64,000 nucleotides of DNA from Bacteroides cutis (GCF_900241005.1 NZ_OEST01000008.1:89019-153018); one strand, 5' to 3'. Counted from the stretch's first letter, positions 34,316 to 44,194 are shown. Translations and numbers: made by a program. The notes: generated by a model from the sequence alone, not told the origin.

Positions 34316-34776
34316 AGTTTCACTTCTAATATTTTATTCATGAAAACTTCCGCTCCTTTTACATCTGATGGAGCGGGAGCCCATGAAGCTATATCCTCTG
34401 GAGAAAGGGGGAAATAAGGCCCCTTCTTTATTTCAAAAATAACAGTCCCTGATTCCAAGGCGACTATATTATGCCACGTACCGGAAGGAATTTCTAAGCC
34501 ATACTTTCCTTCTGACGGATTAAGAAGTGCTTTATCGGTAACGTTACCTAACTCATCATAAAAGAAAACCCACATGCTCCCCCTTAACAATAAATAAGTT
34601 TCCTCTTTATCCCTATGACGATGCGGAGGAAGATAAGTACCTGGCTCTAATGCATTCAACATACGATGAATGGGTTCTTCCATAGAAGTATGAAAATTAT
34701 AATTCATACGCAAACGAGGATTTACCTTTGCCTGAGAGGTTACTTCATTGAGTAATTCTTCTGTTATAAGTTTCAT
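34312..34776 (-). CDS. WbuC-family cupin metalloprotein
   Basis: 154-residue cupin-fold protein. It has metal-ligand motifs PPHRHRDKEETYLLLRG and PSGTWHNIVALESGTVIFEIK, and the typical WbuC ending KGPYFPLSPEDIASWAP. WbuC proteins sit in O-antigen or exopolysaccharide loci; their reaction is not known. It is the last gene of the polysaccharide export operon, 1 bp after the NusG-domain gene, and its stop overlaps that of the ROK gene on the other strand. Confidence 0.88.
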   Translation of the reverse strand: MKLITEELLNEVTSQAKVNPRLRMNYNFHTSMEEPIHRMLNALEPGTYLPPHRHRDKEETYLLLRGSMWVFFYDELGNVTDKALLNPSEGKYGLEIPSGTWHNIVALESGTVIFEIKKGPYFPLSPEDIASWAPAPSDVKGAEVFMNKILEVKL

Positions 34777-34777
34777 T

Positions 34778-35098
34778 TTATTTCAACAATTGCACAAACT
34801 TAGCGGACAATTCAGACTTTTCAGCACAAATAGATATTTTTTTCCCTTCACTATCTACCAAAAAAGAAGCATTCTGTGATGCTATAAATGGAACTACATC
34901 TACTGTATCTTCTACAAAAAGACAACCTGAAAAAAGAGGCATAAATACTTCTCTGGTTCGTCCATTCCATTTCTTATATACGATTTGCATAGGACAAAAT
35001 GCGGTATACCCTGCCGCATTTAAACGTTGCATTAACTTACGTTCTGACTTGAACGCTGCATGCACAGCACACCAGCGGTTCATATTATCATTAGTCAT
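34778..35098 (-). CDS. NusG N-terminal-domain protein (UpxY-like, no KOW)
   Basis: About 106 residues from the ATG at 35098, which overlaps the stop of the Wzz-like gene (TGATG), so translation is probably coupled. The sequence RWCAVHAAFKSERKLMQRLNAAGYTAFCPMQIVYKKWNGRTREVFMPLFSGCLFVE is divided over the NGN fold. Full-length UpxY antiterminators are about 170-190 residues with a C-terminal KOW domain; here the chain stops soon after the NGN. UpxY genes normally open polysaccharide loci, while this one is near the end. It may be a cut-down antiterminator or a regulator competing with full-length ones (inference). Confidence 0.75.
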   Translation of the reverse strand: MTNDNMNRWCAVHAAFKSERKLMQRLNAAGYTAFCPMQIVYKKWNGRTREVFMPLFSGCLFVEDTVDVVPFIASQNASFLVDSEGKKISICAEKSELSAKFVQLLK

Positions 35099-36207
35099 CA
35101 TATTGTTGCTTGCTTTTTCCATCCTTTTAATAAATCTTTCACAAATAAAATCCACCCTACACTACCTACCCCTGCAAGGAAAATAAATCCTATTAAGATC
35201 ATAACCTTATTAGGTTTAGCTGCACGCAAAGGTACTGTTGCCGGTTGTACAACTGTATATACCGGGGTAATCTCCTGCACCTTTGCTTTTGCCATCTGTA
35301 ATTGTTGAGAAACTTGCGTATATACACTATATGCCAAATTCATCTCATTTTGCAAACGCTCTTGCTCAGCACGATAACTCAACAAAATAATATTTTGGTT
35401 AGCATCTACAAAAGTGGCATATTTTTTCTGAGCATCCGTATAACCATCCTTCGCTTCTTTGTAAAGTTTTTCGGTAAAAGCTAAGTCATGACGAGCTTTA
35501 TTGGTTCGATAATTCGTTATATAGTTCTGTAAACAATGCATAACGGTATCTGTTAAAGAAGCAGAAATTAAAGGATCCTGCATAGTTACCGACAAAGTAG
35601 TAACTCCAGTTTTCTTATCAATAGAAACAGAAATACGTTTACTCAGTACTTCAGCAACCTTAGCTTCGTCTATCGTCAGTTTAAAAGGATCTGCCTTACC
35701 GACCTTTTCTTCCGGCTTGTCTTTAAACAAAGACAATGTCCAGCCTAAAGCTTTAAAGGGAGCAGACATCACTGCACCCCACCAAGGAGCACGTTGATAT
35801 TTGTCTAAATAGGCATACAAAGTTGTATCAATTTCAGCTTTTTGATCTTTTACTTTTACATCAAACAACTCTAATAAAAAAGGTGTTGATTTAACAATAT
35901 CAGGATAGAGTTCAGGAGATAAGGCATCTTCTCCAGAATTACTTCCCAAATTAATACCTGCCATAGCGGCTAAAGCCCCCATACTTCCTCCACCTGACCG
36001 AGTGGCACTTTCAGGTGCCAACATCACCTCAGTAGTATATTCTTTCGGTATACTAAATGCAACCACCAGACCTATTAAAACAGCAATACCACATGCTTTG
36101 AAAACCAATTTTCGTTCTACCCAAACTTTTTGGGCAAGTTCAATTAAATCAATCTCTTGTTCCTCCGGTTGTTGAGGAGTTATATTTTGCATTTTATCTT
36201 CGCTCAT
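35098..36207 (-). CDS. Wzz/GumC-type polysaccharide chain length determinant
   Basis: 369-residue inner membrane protein. It has an N-terminal cytoplasmic stretch, transmembrane helix 1 (about 34-52), a periplasmic domain with a coiled coil (about 230-310), and transmembrane helix 2 (about 325-345). No tyrosine kinase domain is attached. It sets polymer length and links to the Wza-like exporter encoded 9 bp upstream. The end overlaps the start of the NGN gene. Confidence 0.9.
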   Translation of the reverse strand: MSEDKMQNITPQQPEEQEIDLIELAQKVWVERKLVFKACGIAVLIGLVVAFSIPKEYTTEVMLAPESATRSGGGSMGALAAMAGINLGSNSGEDALSPELYPDIVKSTPFLLELFDVKVKDQKAEIDTTLYAYLDKYQRAPWWGAVMSAPFKALGWTLSLFKDKPEEKVGKADPFKLTIDEAKVAEVLSKRISVSIDKKTGVTTLSVTMQDPLISASLTDTVMHCLQNYITNYRTNKARHDLAFTEKLYKEAKDGYTDAQKKYATFVDANQNIILLSYRAEQERLQNEMNLAYSVYTQVSQQLQMAKAKVQEITPVYTVVQPATVPLRAAKPNKVMILIGFIFLAGVGSVGWILFVKDLLKGWKKQATI

Positions 36208-36216
36208 AGTCCTGTC

Positions 36217-38766
36217 TTACTTAAATAGGTTAACCATAGTAGCAATCATTGTAGCCAAAGAAGCTGCAGAAGTACCCATACCTATCATTTCAGCCGGACT
36301 TAACTTCTTGCTTGGATCCTTACTAGGAACAATAATCTCACACCCTGGCTCAATCGCCTTTTTATTACTGGAACGCAAGCGTGATACCGTACCATTCATA
36401 TACACAACATAGGCCTTACGTTTCTTCGCACCAGAGCCATACCCTCCAGCTTGGTTGATATAATAACGAAGATCTTCACCTTCTTTAAACAATACCGTAT
36501 TAGGATACATCACAGCACCGTTAATCTTAACGGTACTTACATATTCAGGAATAAGCAAAACGTCTCCTTCACGTAACACCATATCATAATCAGATTTAGG
36601 ATTTGCCAATGCTTTATCTAAACTGATACCAACAGTATATGTATTATTAATATCTGTATCTACCAATTTCATTGATATAGAATCTGCACCTGTTTTAAAC
36701 TTAGCCATACGTAACGCATCTTCTTTACGGCGTATTTCCTCCTCTGTCATTTTACGTATAAGACGCGCGCCTCTCACATAAGCATCAGAAGTAACACCAC
36801 CTGCTTTAGCAACCAAATCACTCAAACGTTCATTTTTCTTTGACAAAGCGTAACTTCCTGTAAACAACGCTTCCCCCATAACAATTACATTCTTTTGCTT
36901 GCGATAAGCCGGACTTTTACGAATATAGACTTCATCAAATGGCTGCAAATAGAAATCTTCGCTACCAGCCCCCATAAGCAAACCGTCTTTCAAGTCGAAA
37001 GTAAAAATCTGTCCAACAGCATTATTATCGCTATCACTTTTAGGATTTTTGATACGGCGTGATACCTCTATCTTAGTTGTAGCAGCAGCTTCCAACAATC
37101 CACCAGATTGAAGCACCAAATCCTCAATAGTCATTTTATCAGAATAAAGATATGTACCGGGATTGCCAACCTCACCATGAATGGTAATTGTAGCCTCTTC
37201 CTGTAGATCATGGATACTAGGGATATATAATATATCATTTTTCTGCAAAGGAATATCTGCAACAGTCCCATTAAGCAACCCCCTCAAATCTATTTGAATT
37301 ATTTCATGTGTTAAATCTTCGTTTTCCCGGTTTATTACAGCACGATTCAAAAAGGCATCACCCCGTATTCCCTCCGCTTTCTTTATTAATTCTTTTACAG
37401 TATTTACGTCACCATTCAACTGATATAGACCTGCTCGATAAACAGCACCTTTTACTTCTACACGATTTTCAAAACGTTCAAGAACAGAATCGACAGTCAA
37501 GACATCACCATCATCTACGCGGAATACGGAATAATCCATTTCATCCACATTGTATATCTGATGTTCTCGACCACTTTTACGCAACACCCGAATTGCTTTT
37601 TTATAGGCATCACCCGTAAAACCACCCGAATATTTTAATATAGTTCCTATCGTTTCAGTAGGTTTCATTTCATAAAACATAGGACGTTTAACCTTACCAA
37701 GTATTTGCACTAAAGATTGATAAGGATCTACGATTACTACATCACCATCCTGTAAACGAATATCATCTTTCATCTTACCTTTCATGATAAAATCATAGAC
37801 ATCCAAATCTGCAATGGCATTTCCATCACGCACCACCTTTATACTACGAAGACTACCGATTTTATTTACTCCTCCTGCACGATAAAGAGCATGAAAAACA
37901 GATGCAAAAGAGGATAAAGTATATGTACCGGGAGCAACTACTTCTCCCATTACATTCACTTGTATAGAACGGATTTCACCTAAAGTCAACTTAATTTGTG
38001 TATTAGGAGTATTACCAGTTACTCCTGCATATATTTTGGCAAACTCTTGTTTCAGATAATTATTAGCTTCCTTTACTGTCTTTCCATTCAAATAGACAGG
38101 ACCTAAATTATCCACCAATACACTACCTTCCGGAGAAATAATTTCACGGATAGTTGTTTGAGACGCTCCCCAAACATCAATTATGACTTCATCACCAGGC
38201 CCTAAACGATAATTAACGGGTGTAGCCACATTAACATTCGGCTCAAAAGTCAAATTCTCATTCTCAAAAATATTATGGCCAAAAATCTGTGTCGTAGGAT
38301 CTTTTTCTTCCTCCCAATAATCATATTCCTCATTCTGGTTGACAAACGGTAAATTTCCTCCCTCTATGGTTCTATTGTCATCAGTTATACCATCTTCCGT
38401 ACGTTGTCTTAAAGGTTTTCTCAAACCTTTGATTTTGGAAACGTCCTGTTCATCACCGCTTAGCTTCTTATTACGCGTATTTTTATTCCTTTCGTCATAA
38501 TTTTTCTGAGTACGCATACGAGATTGTGAAGTAGAGGTCTCATTTTGTATACTACCCGTCTTATTACTATACTTGGCTTGTATTCTTTGGATTTGTTCTT
38601 TTGTCACCCCTTTTCTCATCAACTCAGTAGTCATTTGCTGCTGTGTTTTTCCCGTCATTTGACCTTCCTTTACGAACTGGACAACTTGTTCGTCGGACAT
38701 TTGCTGGGCAAATACCACTCCTGACACCGTAAACATCAACAAACATAAAAGTATAAATCTGCGCAT
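36217..38766 (-). CDS. Wza-like polysaccharide export protein with SLBB repeats
   Basis: 849-residue outer membrane export channel component. Signal peptide 1-20 (SGVVFAQQ). The N-terminal third holds helical, charged sequence, then a Poly_export domain beginning about residue 185 (NYRLGPGDEVIIDVWGAS). Several SLBB domains follow (VNVMGEVVAPGTYTLSSF, VKGAVYRAGLYQLNGDV, TIHGEVGNPGTYLYSDK, IVMGEALFTGSYALSKK, VKINGAVMYPNTVLFKEG). A hydrophobic stretch near the end (about 825-845) is present. It works with the Wzz-like protein next door. Confidence 0.92.
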   Translation of the reverse strand: MRRFILLCLLMFTVSGVVFAQQMSDEQVVQFVKEGQMTGKTQQQMTTELMRKGVTKEQIQRIQAKYSNKTGSIQNETSTSQSRMRTQKNYDERNKNTRNKKLSGDEQDVSKIKGLRKPLRQRTEDGITDDNRTIEGGNLPFVNQNEEYDYWEEEKDPTTQIFGHNIFENENLTFEPNVNVATPVNYRLGPGDEVIIDVWGASQTTIREIISPEGSVLVDNLGPVYLNGKTVKEANNYLKQEFAKIYAGVTGNTPNTQIKLTLGEIRSIQVNVMGEVVAPGTYTLSSFASVFHALYRAGGVNKIGSLRSIKVVRDGNAIADLDVYDFIMKGKMKDDIRLQDGDVVIVDPYQSLVQILGKVKRPMFYEMKPTETIGTILKYSGGFTGDAYKKAIRVLRKSGREHQIYNVDEMDYSVFRVDDGDVLTVDSVLERFENRVEVKGAVYRAGLYQLNGDVNTVKELIKKAEGIRGDAFLNRAVINRENEDLTHEIIQIDLRGLLNGTVADIPLQKNDILYIPSIHDLQEEATITIHGEVGNPGTYLYSDKMTIEDLVLQSGGLLEAAATTKIEVSRRIKNPKSDSDNNAVGQIFTFDLKDGLLMGAGSEDFYLQPFDEVYIRKSPAYRKQKNVIVMGEALFTGSYALSKKNERLSDLVAKAGGVTSDAYVRGARLIRKMTEEEIRRKEDALRMAKFKTGADSISMKLVDTDINNTYTVGISLDKALANPKSDYDMVLREGDVLLIPEYVSTVKINGAVMYPNTVLFKEGEDLRYYINQAGGYGSGAKKRKAYVVYMNGTVSRLRSSNKKAIEPGCEIIVPSKDPSKKLSPAEMIGMGTSAASLATMIATMVNLFK

Positions 38767-38858
38767 AAGTAAGATATTTGATTAATCTTTTAGTAATCTA
38801 GTAACGTTTTTTTAATCGGCTACAAAGGTAATACATTATTTCATAATATACATTTATT

Positions 38859-40514
38859 TCATTGTGAAGTTTCGGAAAAAGAATTAATTCCTTTTCTTAA
38901 TATCATCTGATTTTCCGTATAGCTATCACGAACCAAAGTAGTAATGCGAGCATACGTCTGTTTATAATTAGTATCTTCCAATTTACATTTCAGTACCATA
39001 GGATGAGTTGTCATTTCAGTACAAGAGTTCCAAGCATCATCCAATAAATACGTAGCTCCATCTTCTCCGATATTACATACTTCCAATAGTAGTTGGCACG
39101 CTTCCGACATAGCCATTAAACATTGAGGTTCAAAAGGATAAATTCTACCCAAACGAACAATCATCATTTTTCTATTTGTTTCAACCACATTTGATACCAT
39201 CAAAGCTCTCGCACCGACTTCTGCTAGCCATTTAGTTTTATCAACTATCGTTTTATGATTTATTACCCCATTAGTAGATACAAGTACACACCGGTTTACA
39301 TCATACTTTAAAGACAATTCTACTATATTCAAAGTACCTTCTATATTAGTCCGAATAGCCTCTGAAACAAAATCTTCCATCAACTGTATATTGTTATAAG
39401 CTGCCGCATGAAATACAAGTTGAGGATTAACTTCCCGAAAAATGGCTTCCAAGCGACTATGATTTGCCACATCAGCTACTTGTACTTTCACATCCAAGTT
39501 TTTCCAATTATCAGATAGTTCCAACTGAATGTCGTATAAAGGCGTTTCTGCCTGATCTATCAATATCAAGCGATATGGATTTAATGCCGCCAATTGACGA
39601 ACAATCTCCCGTCCTACAGCACCGGCAGCGCCTGTTACAATGATTTTACGCCCCTCAATAAACGAAGCAATCTTTCGCATATCAACTTTAATCGGTTCCC
39701 GACGCAACCAATCTTCTATTTGAAGATTTTTTATCAAACCGTCATCAACACAATCACTCAATGGCGGTAAGGTCATCAAATGAATATTATGCGCCTGCAT
39801 TTTCTCCATCATACCTGTTTTTTCCAGTTCTACTTCTTTGCCCGGAGAAATGATAATAGCCTGTACTTTCTTCTTTTCCAATCTATTTAAAAGATTCTCA
39901 TCATTAGCATATACCTTACATCCCATGGACAATTTTCCAATCATATCGGGCTCATCTGAAATAAAACCACGCAAACGAAAATGATTATTGCGATTTACCC
40001 GTAACGCTTTGGCAACATTTACTCCTGTTCCATAAAATCCATAAATAAATATGTTTATACTATGGCGTGCATCAAAAGCTATGGTTTCGTAAAAAATCTT
40101 TATGGAAATACGTAAACATAACATAAAAGAAAAAGTAAAAATATATGCCATAAAAAGTATACTTCCCGGAAGTGTATTTTCCAAACCAAAAAGCCACCAA
40201 CAGAAGTTTCCTAATCCTAATAGTCCAAAACTCAAAGTAAGACATATAAACACACGATAAATATCTATAAATGAAGAAAAGCGGATAATGCCAACATAAG
40301 TATGGAAAATCTGAAAAAATAAAGCACAGCATAAAACAGTAAGCACACTCATCCAACTGTATAAAGAAGTGTTATATGTAATCGACGATATTTCCCATTG
40401 TATGATGAATGCTAATAACATAGAAACCAATACGATTAGCAGGTCTATCAGTAAAACAATCCACTTGGATGCAATACGAGAAGAAAGATACTTATAGTAT
40501 AGTCTTGAATTCAT
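38859..40514 (-). CDS. CapD/WbpM-like membrane nucleotide-sugar dehydratase, atypical active site
   Basis: 551 residues: four or five N-terminal transmembrane segments (about 18-140), a CoA-binding-like domain (about 150-260), then a Rossmann SDR domain with TGAAGAVGREI (from 294). Classical members carry STDKAVNPTNVMG followed by SK/TK. Here the stretch is STNGVINHKTIVDKTK, so the catalytic Met is Val424 while Lys428 stays, and the D-K of STDK is lost. It is also about 80-100 residues shorter than usual at the C terminus. It could be an enzyme with changed specificity or an inactive, regulatory relative. It leads the export operon. Confidence 0.85.
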   Translation of the reverse strand: MNSRLYYKYLSSRIASKWIVLLIDLLIVLVSMLLAFIIQWEISSITYNTSLYSWMSVLTVLCCALFFQIFHTYVGIIRFSSFIDIYRVFICLTLSFGLLGLGNFCWWLFGLENTLPGSILFMAYIFTFSFMLCLRISIKIFYETIAFDARHSINIFIYGFYGTGVNVAKALRVNRNNHFRLRGFISDEPDMIGKLSMGCKVYANDENLLNRLEKKKVQAIIISPGKEVELEKTGMMEKMQAHNIHLMTLPPLSDCVDDGLIKNLQIEDWLRREPIKVDMRKIASFIEGRKIIVTGAAGAVGREIVRQLAALNPYRLILIDQAETPLYDIQLELSDNWKNLDVKVQVADVANHSRLEAIFREVNPQLVFHAAAYNNIQLMEDFVSEAIRTNIEGTLNIVELSLKYDVNRCVLVSTNGVINHKTIVDKTKWLAEVGARALMVSNVVETNRKMMIVRLGRIYPFEPQCLMAMSEACQLLLEVCNIGEDGATYLLDDAWNSCTEMTTHPMVLKCKLEDTNYKQTYARITTLVRDSYTENQMILRKGINSFSETSQ

Positions 40515-40664
40515 AATATAATATGAAACGTCTGTTTTGTTTTAGCTAAGTTACAAATATGCTTCTTTTCATTTGATTTTCCAATTATTTTAGGAGAAAA
40601 TATTACAATATCCAAATATCACAATAATCATTAAGAAATAATCAAAAAAAATCAAACGATTATT

Positions 40665-40694
40665 TTTGCAAATTCAAATAAAGATGTACCTTTG
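40665..40694 (+). promoter_or_regulatory. tRNA-Thr promoter
   Basis: TTTG (40665-40668), an 18-bp spacer and TACCTTTG (40687-40694) match the Bacteroidota consensus. The start of transcription would be near 40700. Confidence 0.7.
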
Positions 40695-40717
40695 CACCCC
40701 GTAAACAGAAGTCATTT

Positions 40718-40790
<73 letters not shown>

Positions 40791-40798
40791 CTCAAGAA

Positions 40799-40824
40799 AG
40801 AGATGTAAAAGCATCTCTTTTTTT
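40799..40824 (+). terminator. Terminator after tRNA-Thr
   Basis: AGAGATG (40799-40805) pairs with CATCTCT (40812-40818) around a six-base loop, followed by a run of T. Confidence 0.85.
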
Positions 40825-40880
40825 ATGACCTTTTCTATATTCTTTATACCTTTGTCTCCTCCAATAAATAGAACAAGAAT

Positions 40881-41918
40881 ATGAGAAAGAAAAAAATAAG
40901 CATCCTTCTCGGAATATTTGCAATCTTATTATTTATTGCAATTATTTGTACCGGTACAGTTTATTATTATTTGTTTGCCCCACAATTTCATCCTCCCAAA
41001 ACAACCTACATTTATATTGATCGCGACGATACGGTTGACTCTGTATATAATAAGGTGAAAATTCAAGGTCATCTAAAAAAAATTACAGGATTTAAATGGA
41101 TGGTAAAATGGCGTGATTATCACAAGCATATTCATACGGGACGATATGTAGTTCGACCTGGAGAAAACGTTTATCACGTTTTCAGTCGTTTTTACAGAGG
41201 ATATCAAGAGCCTATGAATCTCACTATTGGAAGTGTACGAACATTAGACAAATTGGCCCGTAATATAGGCAAGCAACTTATGATTGATTCTGTAGAGATT
41301 TCCAGGGCTATGAATGATTCTGTATTCCAACATAAAATTGGATACAATAAAGAAACTATGGCTTGTCTTTTTATCCCCGAGACCTATCAGGTATATTGGA
41401 ACATGAGTGTAAATGATTTCTTTGAACGAATGCAAAAAGAGCATCAAAAATTCTGGAATTCAGAACGATTGAAAAAAGCCGAAGATATAAGTATGACCCC
41501 AGAAGAGGTTTGTACCCTGGCATCTATCGTCGAGGAAGAAACAAACAATAATTCTGAGAAACCAATGGTTGCAGGGCTTTACATCAATCGCCTTCATTCT
41601 GGAATGCCTCTACAAGCCGATCCTACCATCAAATTTGCCCTACGAGATTTCAGCCTACGCCGCATCACAAATTCCCATTTGAGTATAAATTCACCATATA
41701 ATACCTATCGTAATCCTGGTTTACCCCCCGGACCGATACGCATTCCCTCTCCCATAGGGATAGATGCCGTATTAAATTACGCAAAACATGATTATATATA
41801 TATGTGCGCTAAAGAAGATTTTTCTGGTACTCATAATTTCGCCTCCAATTATGTAGAGCACATGAGAAATGCAAGAAAATATTGGAAAGCATTGAACGAA
41901 AGAAAGATTTTCAAGTAA
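40881..41918 (+). CDS. mltG: Endolytic transglycosylase MltG
   Basis: 345-residue YceG-like protein that cuts nascent peptidoglycan glycan strands. One N-terminal transmembrane helix (about 7-30), a LysM-like segment (YVVRPGENVYHVFSRF), and the catalytic core with LASIVEEETNNNSEKP (catalytic Glu), INRLHSGMPLQADPTI, and the conserved GLPPGPIRIPS followed by NYAKHDYIYMCAKEDFSGTHNFA. It is a single gene between the tRNA and iorA. Confidence 0.95.
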   Translation: MRKKKISILLGIFAILLFIAIICTGTVYYYLFAPQFHPPKTTYIYIDRDDTVDSVYNKVKIQGHLKKITGFKWMVKWRDYHKHIHTGRYVVRPGENVYHVFSRFYRGYQEPMNLTIGSVRTLDKLARNIGKQLMIDSVEISRAMNDSVFQHKIGYNKETMACLFIPETYQVYWNMSVNDFFERMQKEHQKFWNSERLKKAEDISMTPEEVCTLASIVEEETNNNSEKPMVAGLYINRLHSGMPLQADPTIKFALRDFSLRRITNSHLSINSPYNTYRNPGLPPGPIRIPSPIGIDAVLNYAKHDYIYMCAKEDFSGTHNFASNYVEHMRNARKYWKALNERKIFK

Positions 41919-41945
41919 TATTACGATAAAATAAAAGCAAAAGGC

Positions 41946-41953
41946 TATATTTG
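41946..41953 (+). promoter_or_regulatory. -7 element of the iorA-iorB-paaK operon
   Basis: TATATTTG is an exact TAnnTTTG, 42 bp before the iorA start at 41996. Confidence 0.5.
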
Positions 41954-41995
41954 CGACTATTATTAAAACCGTGACTAACACTTAAACAATAAGAA

Positions 41996-43588
41996 ATGAG
42001 CAAGCAACTCTTACTTGGCGATGAAGCCATTGCACAAGCTGTATTAGATGCCGGACTTTCCGGTGTATATGCCTATCCCGGTACTCCTTCTACGGAAATT
42101 ACCGAATATATTCAAATGGCACCGATTACTATTGAAAAAGGCATCCATAATCGTTGGTGTTCCAACGAAAAGACAGCTATGGAAACTGCACTAGGTATGT
42201 CTTTTGCCGGAAAACGTTCACTGGTCTGTATGAAACATGTAGGTATGAACGTCGCAGCCGACTGTTTTATAAACTCCGCCATCACTGGTATAAAAGGCGG
42301 ACTGATTGTTATTGCAGCTGACGACCCCAGCATGCACTCTTCACAAAACGAACAAGATAGCCGTTTTTACGGTGATTTCGCACTTATACCTATGTATGAA
42401 CCAAGTAACCAACAGGAAGCATACGACATGGTTTATAATGGCTTTGCATTCTCGGAACAAATGGGTGAGCCACTGTTAATGCGCATGGTTACACGCTTGG
42501 CACACTCCCGTTCCGGTGTTGAACGTAAGGAACAACAGCCACAAAATGAAATCTCTTTCAGCGAAGACCCACGTCAGTTTATACTGCTTCCCGGTAATGC
42601 GCGTAAACGCTATAAAATACTGTTGCAACGTCAGGAGGAATTCATTAAAGCATCAGAAAGCTCTCCATATAACAAGTATATGGATGGTCCTAATAAGAAA
42701 TTAGGTATAATTGCTTGTGGCATCGGCTATAATTACCTGATGGAAAATTATCCTAAGGGATGTGAATATCCAGTACTCAAAATCGGGCAATATCCTCTTC
42801 CTAAAAAACAGTTGATGCAACTTGTAAATACCTGTGATGAAATTTTGGTCTTGGAAGATGGTCAACCATTTGTTGAGAAACAATTGAAAGGTTATCTTGG
42901 TATTGGTATCAAAGTAAAAGGTCGACTGGATGGAACATTGTCACAAGACGGTGAATTAAATCCTGACAGTGTTGCACGTGCTGTAGGTAAAGAAAATAAA
43001 GCTGAATTCAGTACGCCTTCTTTAGTAGAAATGCGCCCGCCTGCGTTGTGTGAAGGGTGTGGACATCGTGATATGTATACAGTATTGACAGAAGTATTAA
43101 AAGAAGAATACCCGACCCATAAAGTGTTTAGTGATATAGGTTGTTATACATTAGGGGCTAACGCACCATTCAACGCTATTAATTCTTGCGTAGATATGGG
43201 AGCTTCCATCACAATGGCAAAAGGGGCTTCTGACGCAGGCGTATACCCATCTGTATCTGTTATAGGCGACTCTACATTCACTCATTCCGGAATGACCGGT
43301 TTACTGGACTGTGTAAACGAGAACACCAACGTAACAATTGTTATTTCAGACAATGAAACCACTGCCATGACTGGTGGACAAGATTCTGCAGGAACCGGAC
43401 GTTTGGAGGCTATTTGCGCAGGAATCGGTGTCGCACCGGAGCATATACGCGTCGTAGTTCCTTTGAAAAAGAACTATGATGAGATGAAACAGATTATCCG
43501 CGAAGAGATTGAATACCATGGTGTATCTGTTATCATCCCTCGTAGAGAATGTATTCAAACCCTAGCACGTAAAAAACGAAACAAGTAA
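41996..43588 (+). CDS. iorA: Indolepyruvate ferredoxin oxidoreductase, alpha subunit
   Basis: 530-residue thiamin-diphosphate 2-oxoacid oxidoreductase subunit, turning aryl pyruvates into aryl-acetyl-CoA with ferredoxin. The N-terminal pyrimidine-binding domain starts LLGDEAIAQAVLDAG and has YAYPGTPSTEI. The TPP-binding domain has CEGCGHRDMY and GDSTFTHSGMTGL with later NETTAMTGGQ. Classical IorA proteins run past 600 residues with a C-terminal ferredoxin domain; this one ends without it, so electrons must leave by another route. It forms an operon with iorB (4 bp) and paaK. Confidence 0.92.
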   Translation: MSKQLLLGDEAIAQAVLDAGLSGVYAYPGTPSTEITEYIQMAPITIEKGIHNRWCSNEKTAMETALGMSFAGKRSLVCMKHVGMNVAADCFINSAITGIKGGLIVIAADDPSMHSSQNEQDSRFYGDFALIPMYEPSNQQEAYDMVYNGFAFSEQMGEPLLMRMVTRLAHSRSGVERKEQQPQNEISFSEDPRQFILLPGNARKRYKILLQRQEEFIKASESSPYNKYMDGPNKKLGIIACGIGYNYLMENYPKGCEYPVLKIGQYPLPKKQLMQLVNTCDEILVLEDGQPFVEKQLKGYLGIGIKVKGRLDGTLSQDGELNPDSVARAVGKENKAEFSTPSLVEMRPPALCEGCGHRDMYTVLTEVLKEEYPTHKVFSDIGCYTLGANAPFNAINSCVDMGASITMAKGASDAGVYPSVSVIGDSTFTHSGMTGLLDCVNENTNVTIVISDNETTAMTGGQDSAGTGRLEAICAGIGVAPEHIRVVVPLKKNYDEMKQIIREEIEYHGVSVIIPRRECIQTLARKKRNK

Positions 43589-43592
43589 AACT

Positions 43593-44174
43593 ATGAAAAA
43601 AGATATCATACTTTCAGGTGTGGGTGGACAAGGTATCCTCTCCATCGCTACTGTAATCGGTCAGGCTGCTCTTAAAAACGGCTTATATATGAAACAAGCC
43701 GAGGTACACGGCATGAGCCAACGAGGTGGTGATGTACAATCCAACCTTCGTATCAGCGATCAACCTATTGCTTCAGACCTCATTCCTACAGGAAAATGCG
43801 ATCTCATAATTTCATTAGAGCCAATGGAAGCTCTACGTTATCTTCCCTACCTGAACCATGAAGGATGGCTGGTAACCAATGAAGTCCCTTTTATCAACAT
43901 ACCTCACTATCCAACAGAAAAAGATATAAAAATGGAACTTGAAAAACTACCTCACAAAATCATATTGAATGTAAATGAAGTAGCTAAAGAAGTGGGATCC
44001 CCACGGGTTGCCAATATTGTATTGTTAGGTGCAACCATTCCATTTTTAGGTATAGACTATACTAAGATACAAGATAGTATTCGGGATATATTCCAACGTA
44101 AAGGAGAAGCTATTGTGGAATTAAATCTCAAAGCATTGGCAGCAGGTAAGGAAATTGCAGAAAATCTGATGTAA
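43593..44174 (+). CDS. iorB: Indolepyruvate ferredoxin oxidoreductase, beta subunit
   Basis: 193-residue gamma-domain partner of IorA. It opens with the Rossmann-like SGVGGQGILSIATVIG and contains the family motif AEVHGMSQRGGDVQSNLRI. Length and order directly behind iorA are as expected. Confidence 0.94.
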   Translation: MKKDIILSGVGGQGILSIATVIGQAALKNGLYMKQAEVHGMSQRGGDVQSNLRISDQPIASDLIPTGKCDLIISLEPMEALRYLPYLNHEGWLVTNEVPFINIPHYPTEKDIKMELEKLPHKIILNVNEVAKEVGSPRVANIVLLGATIPFLGIDYTKIQDSIRDIFQRKGEAIVELNLKALAAGKEIAENLM

Positions 44175-44194
44175 ACTCTAAATTTCAAAAGACC

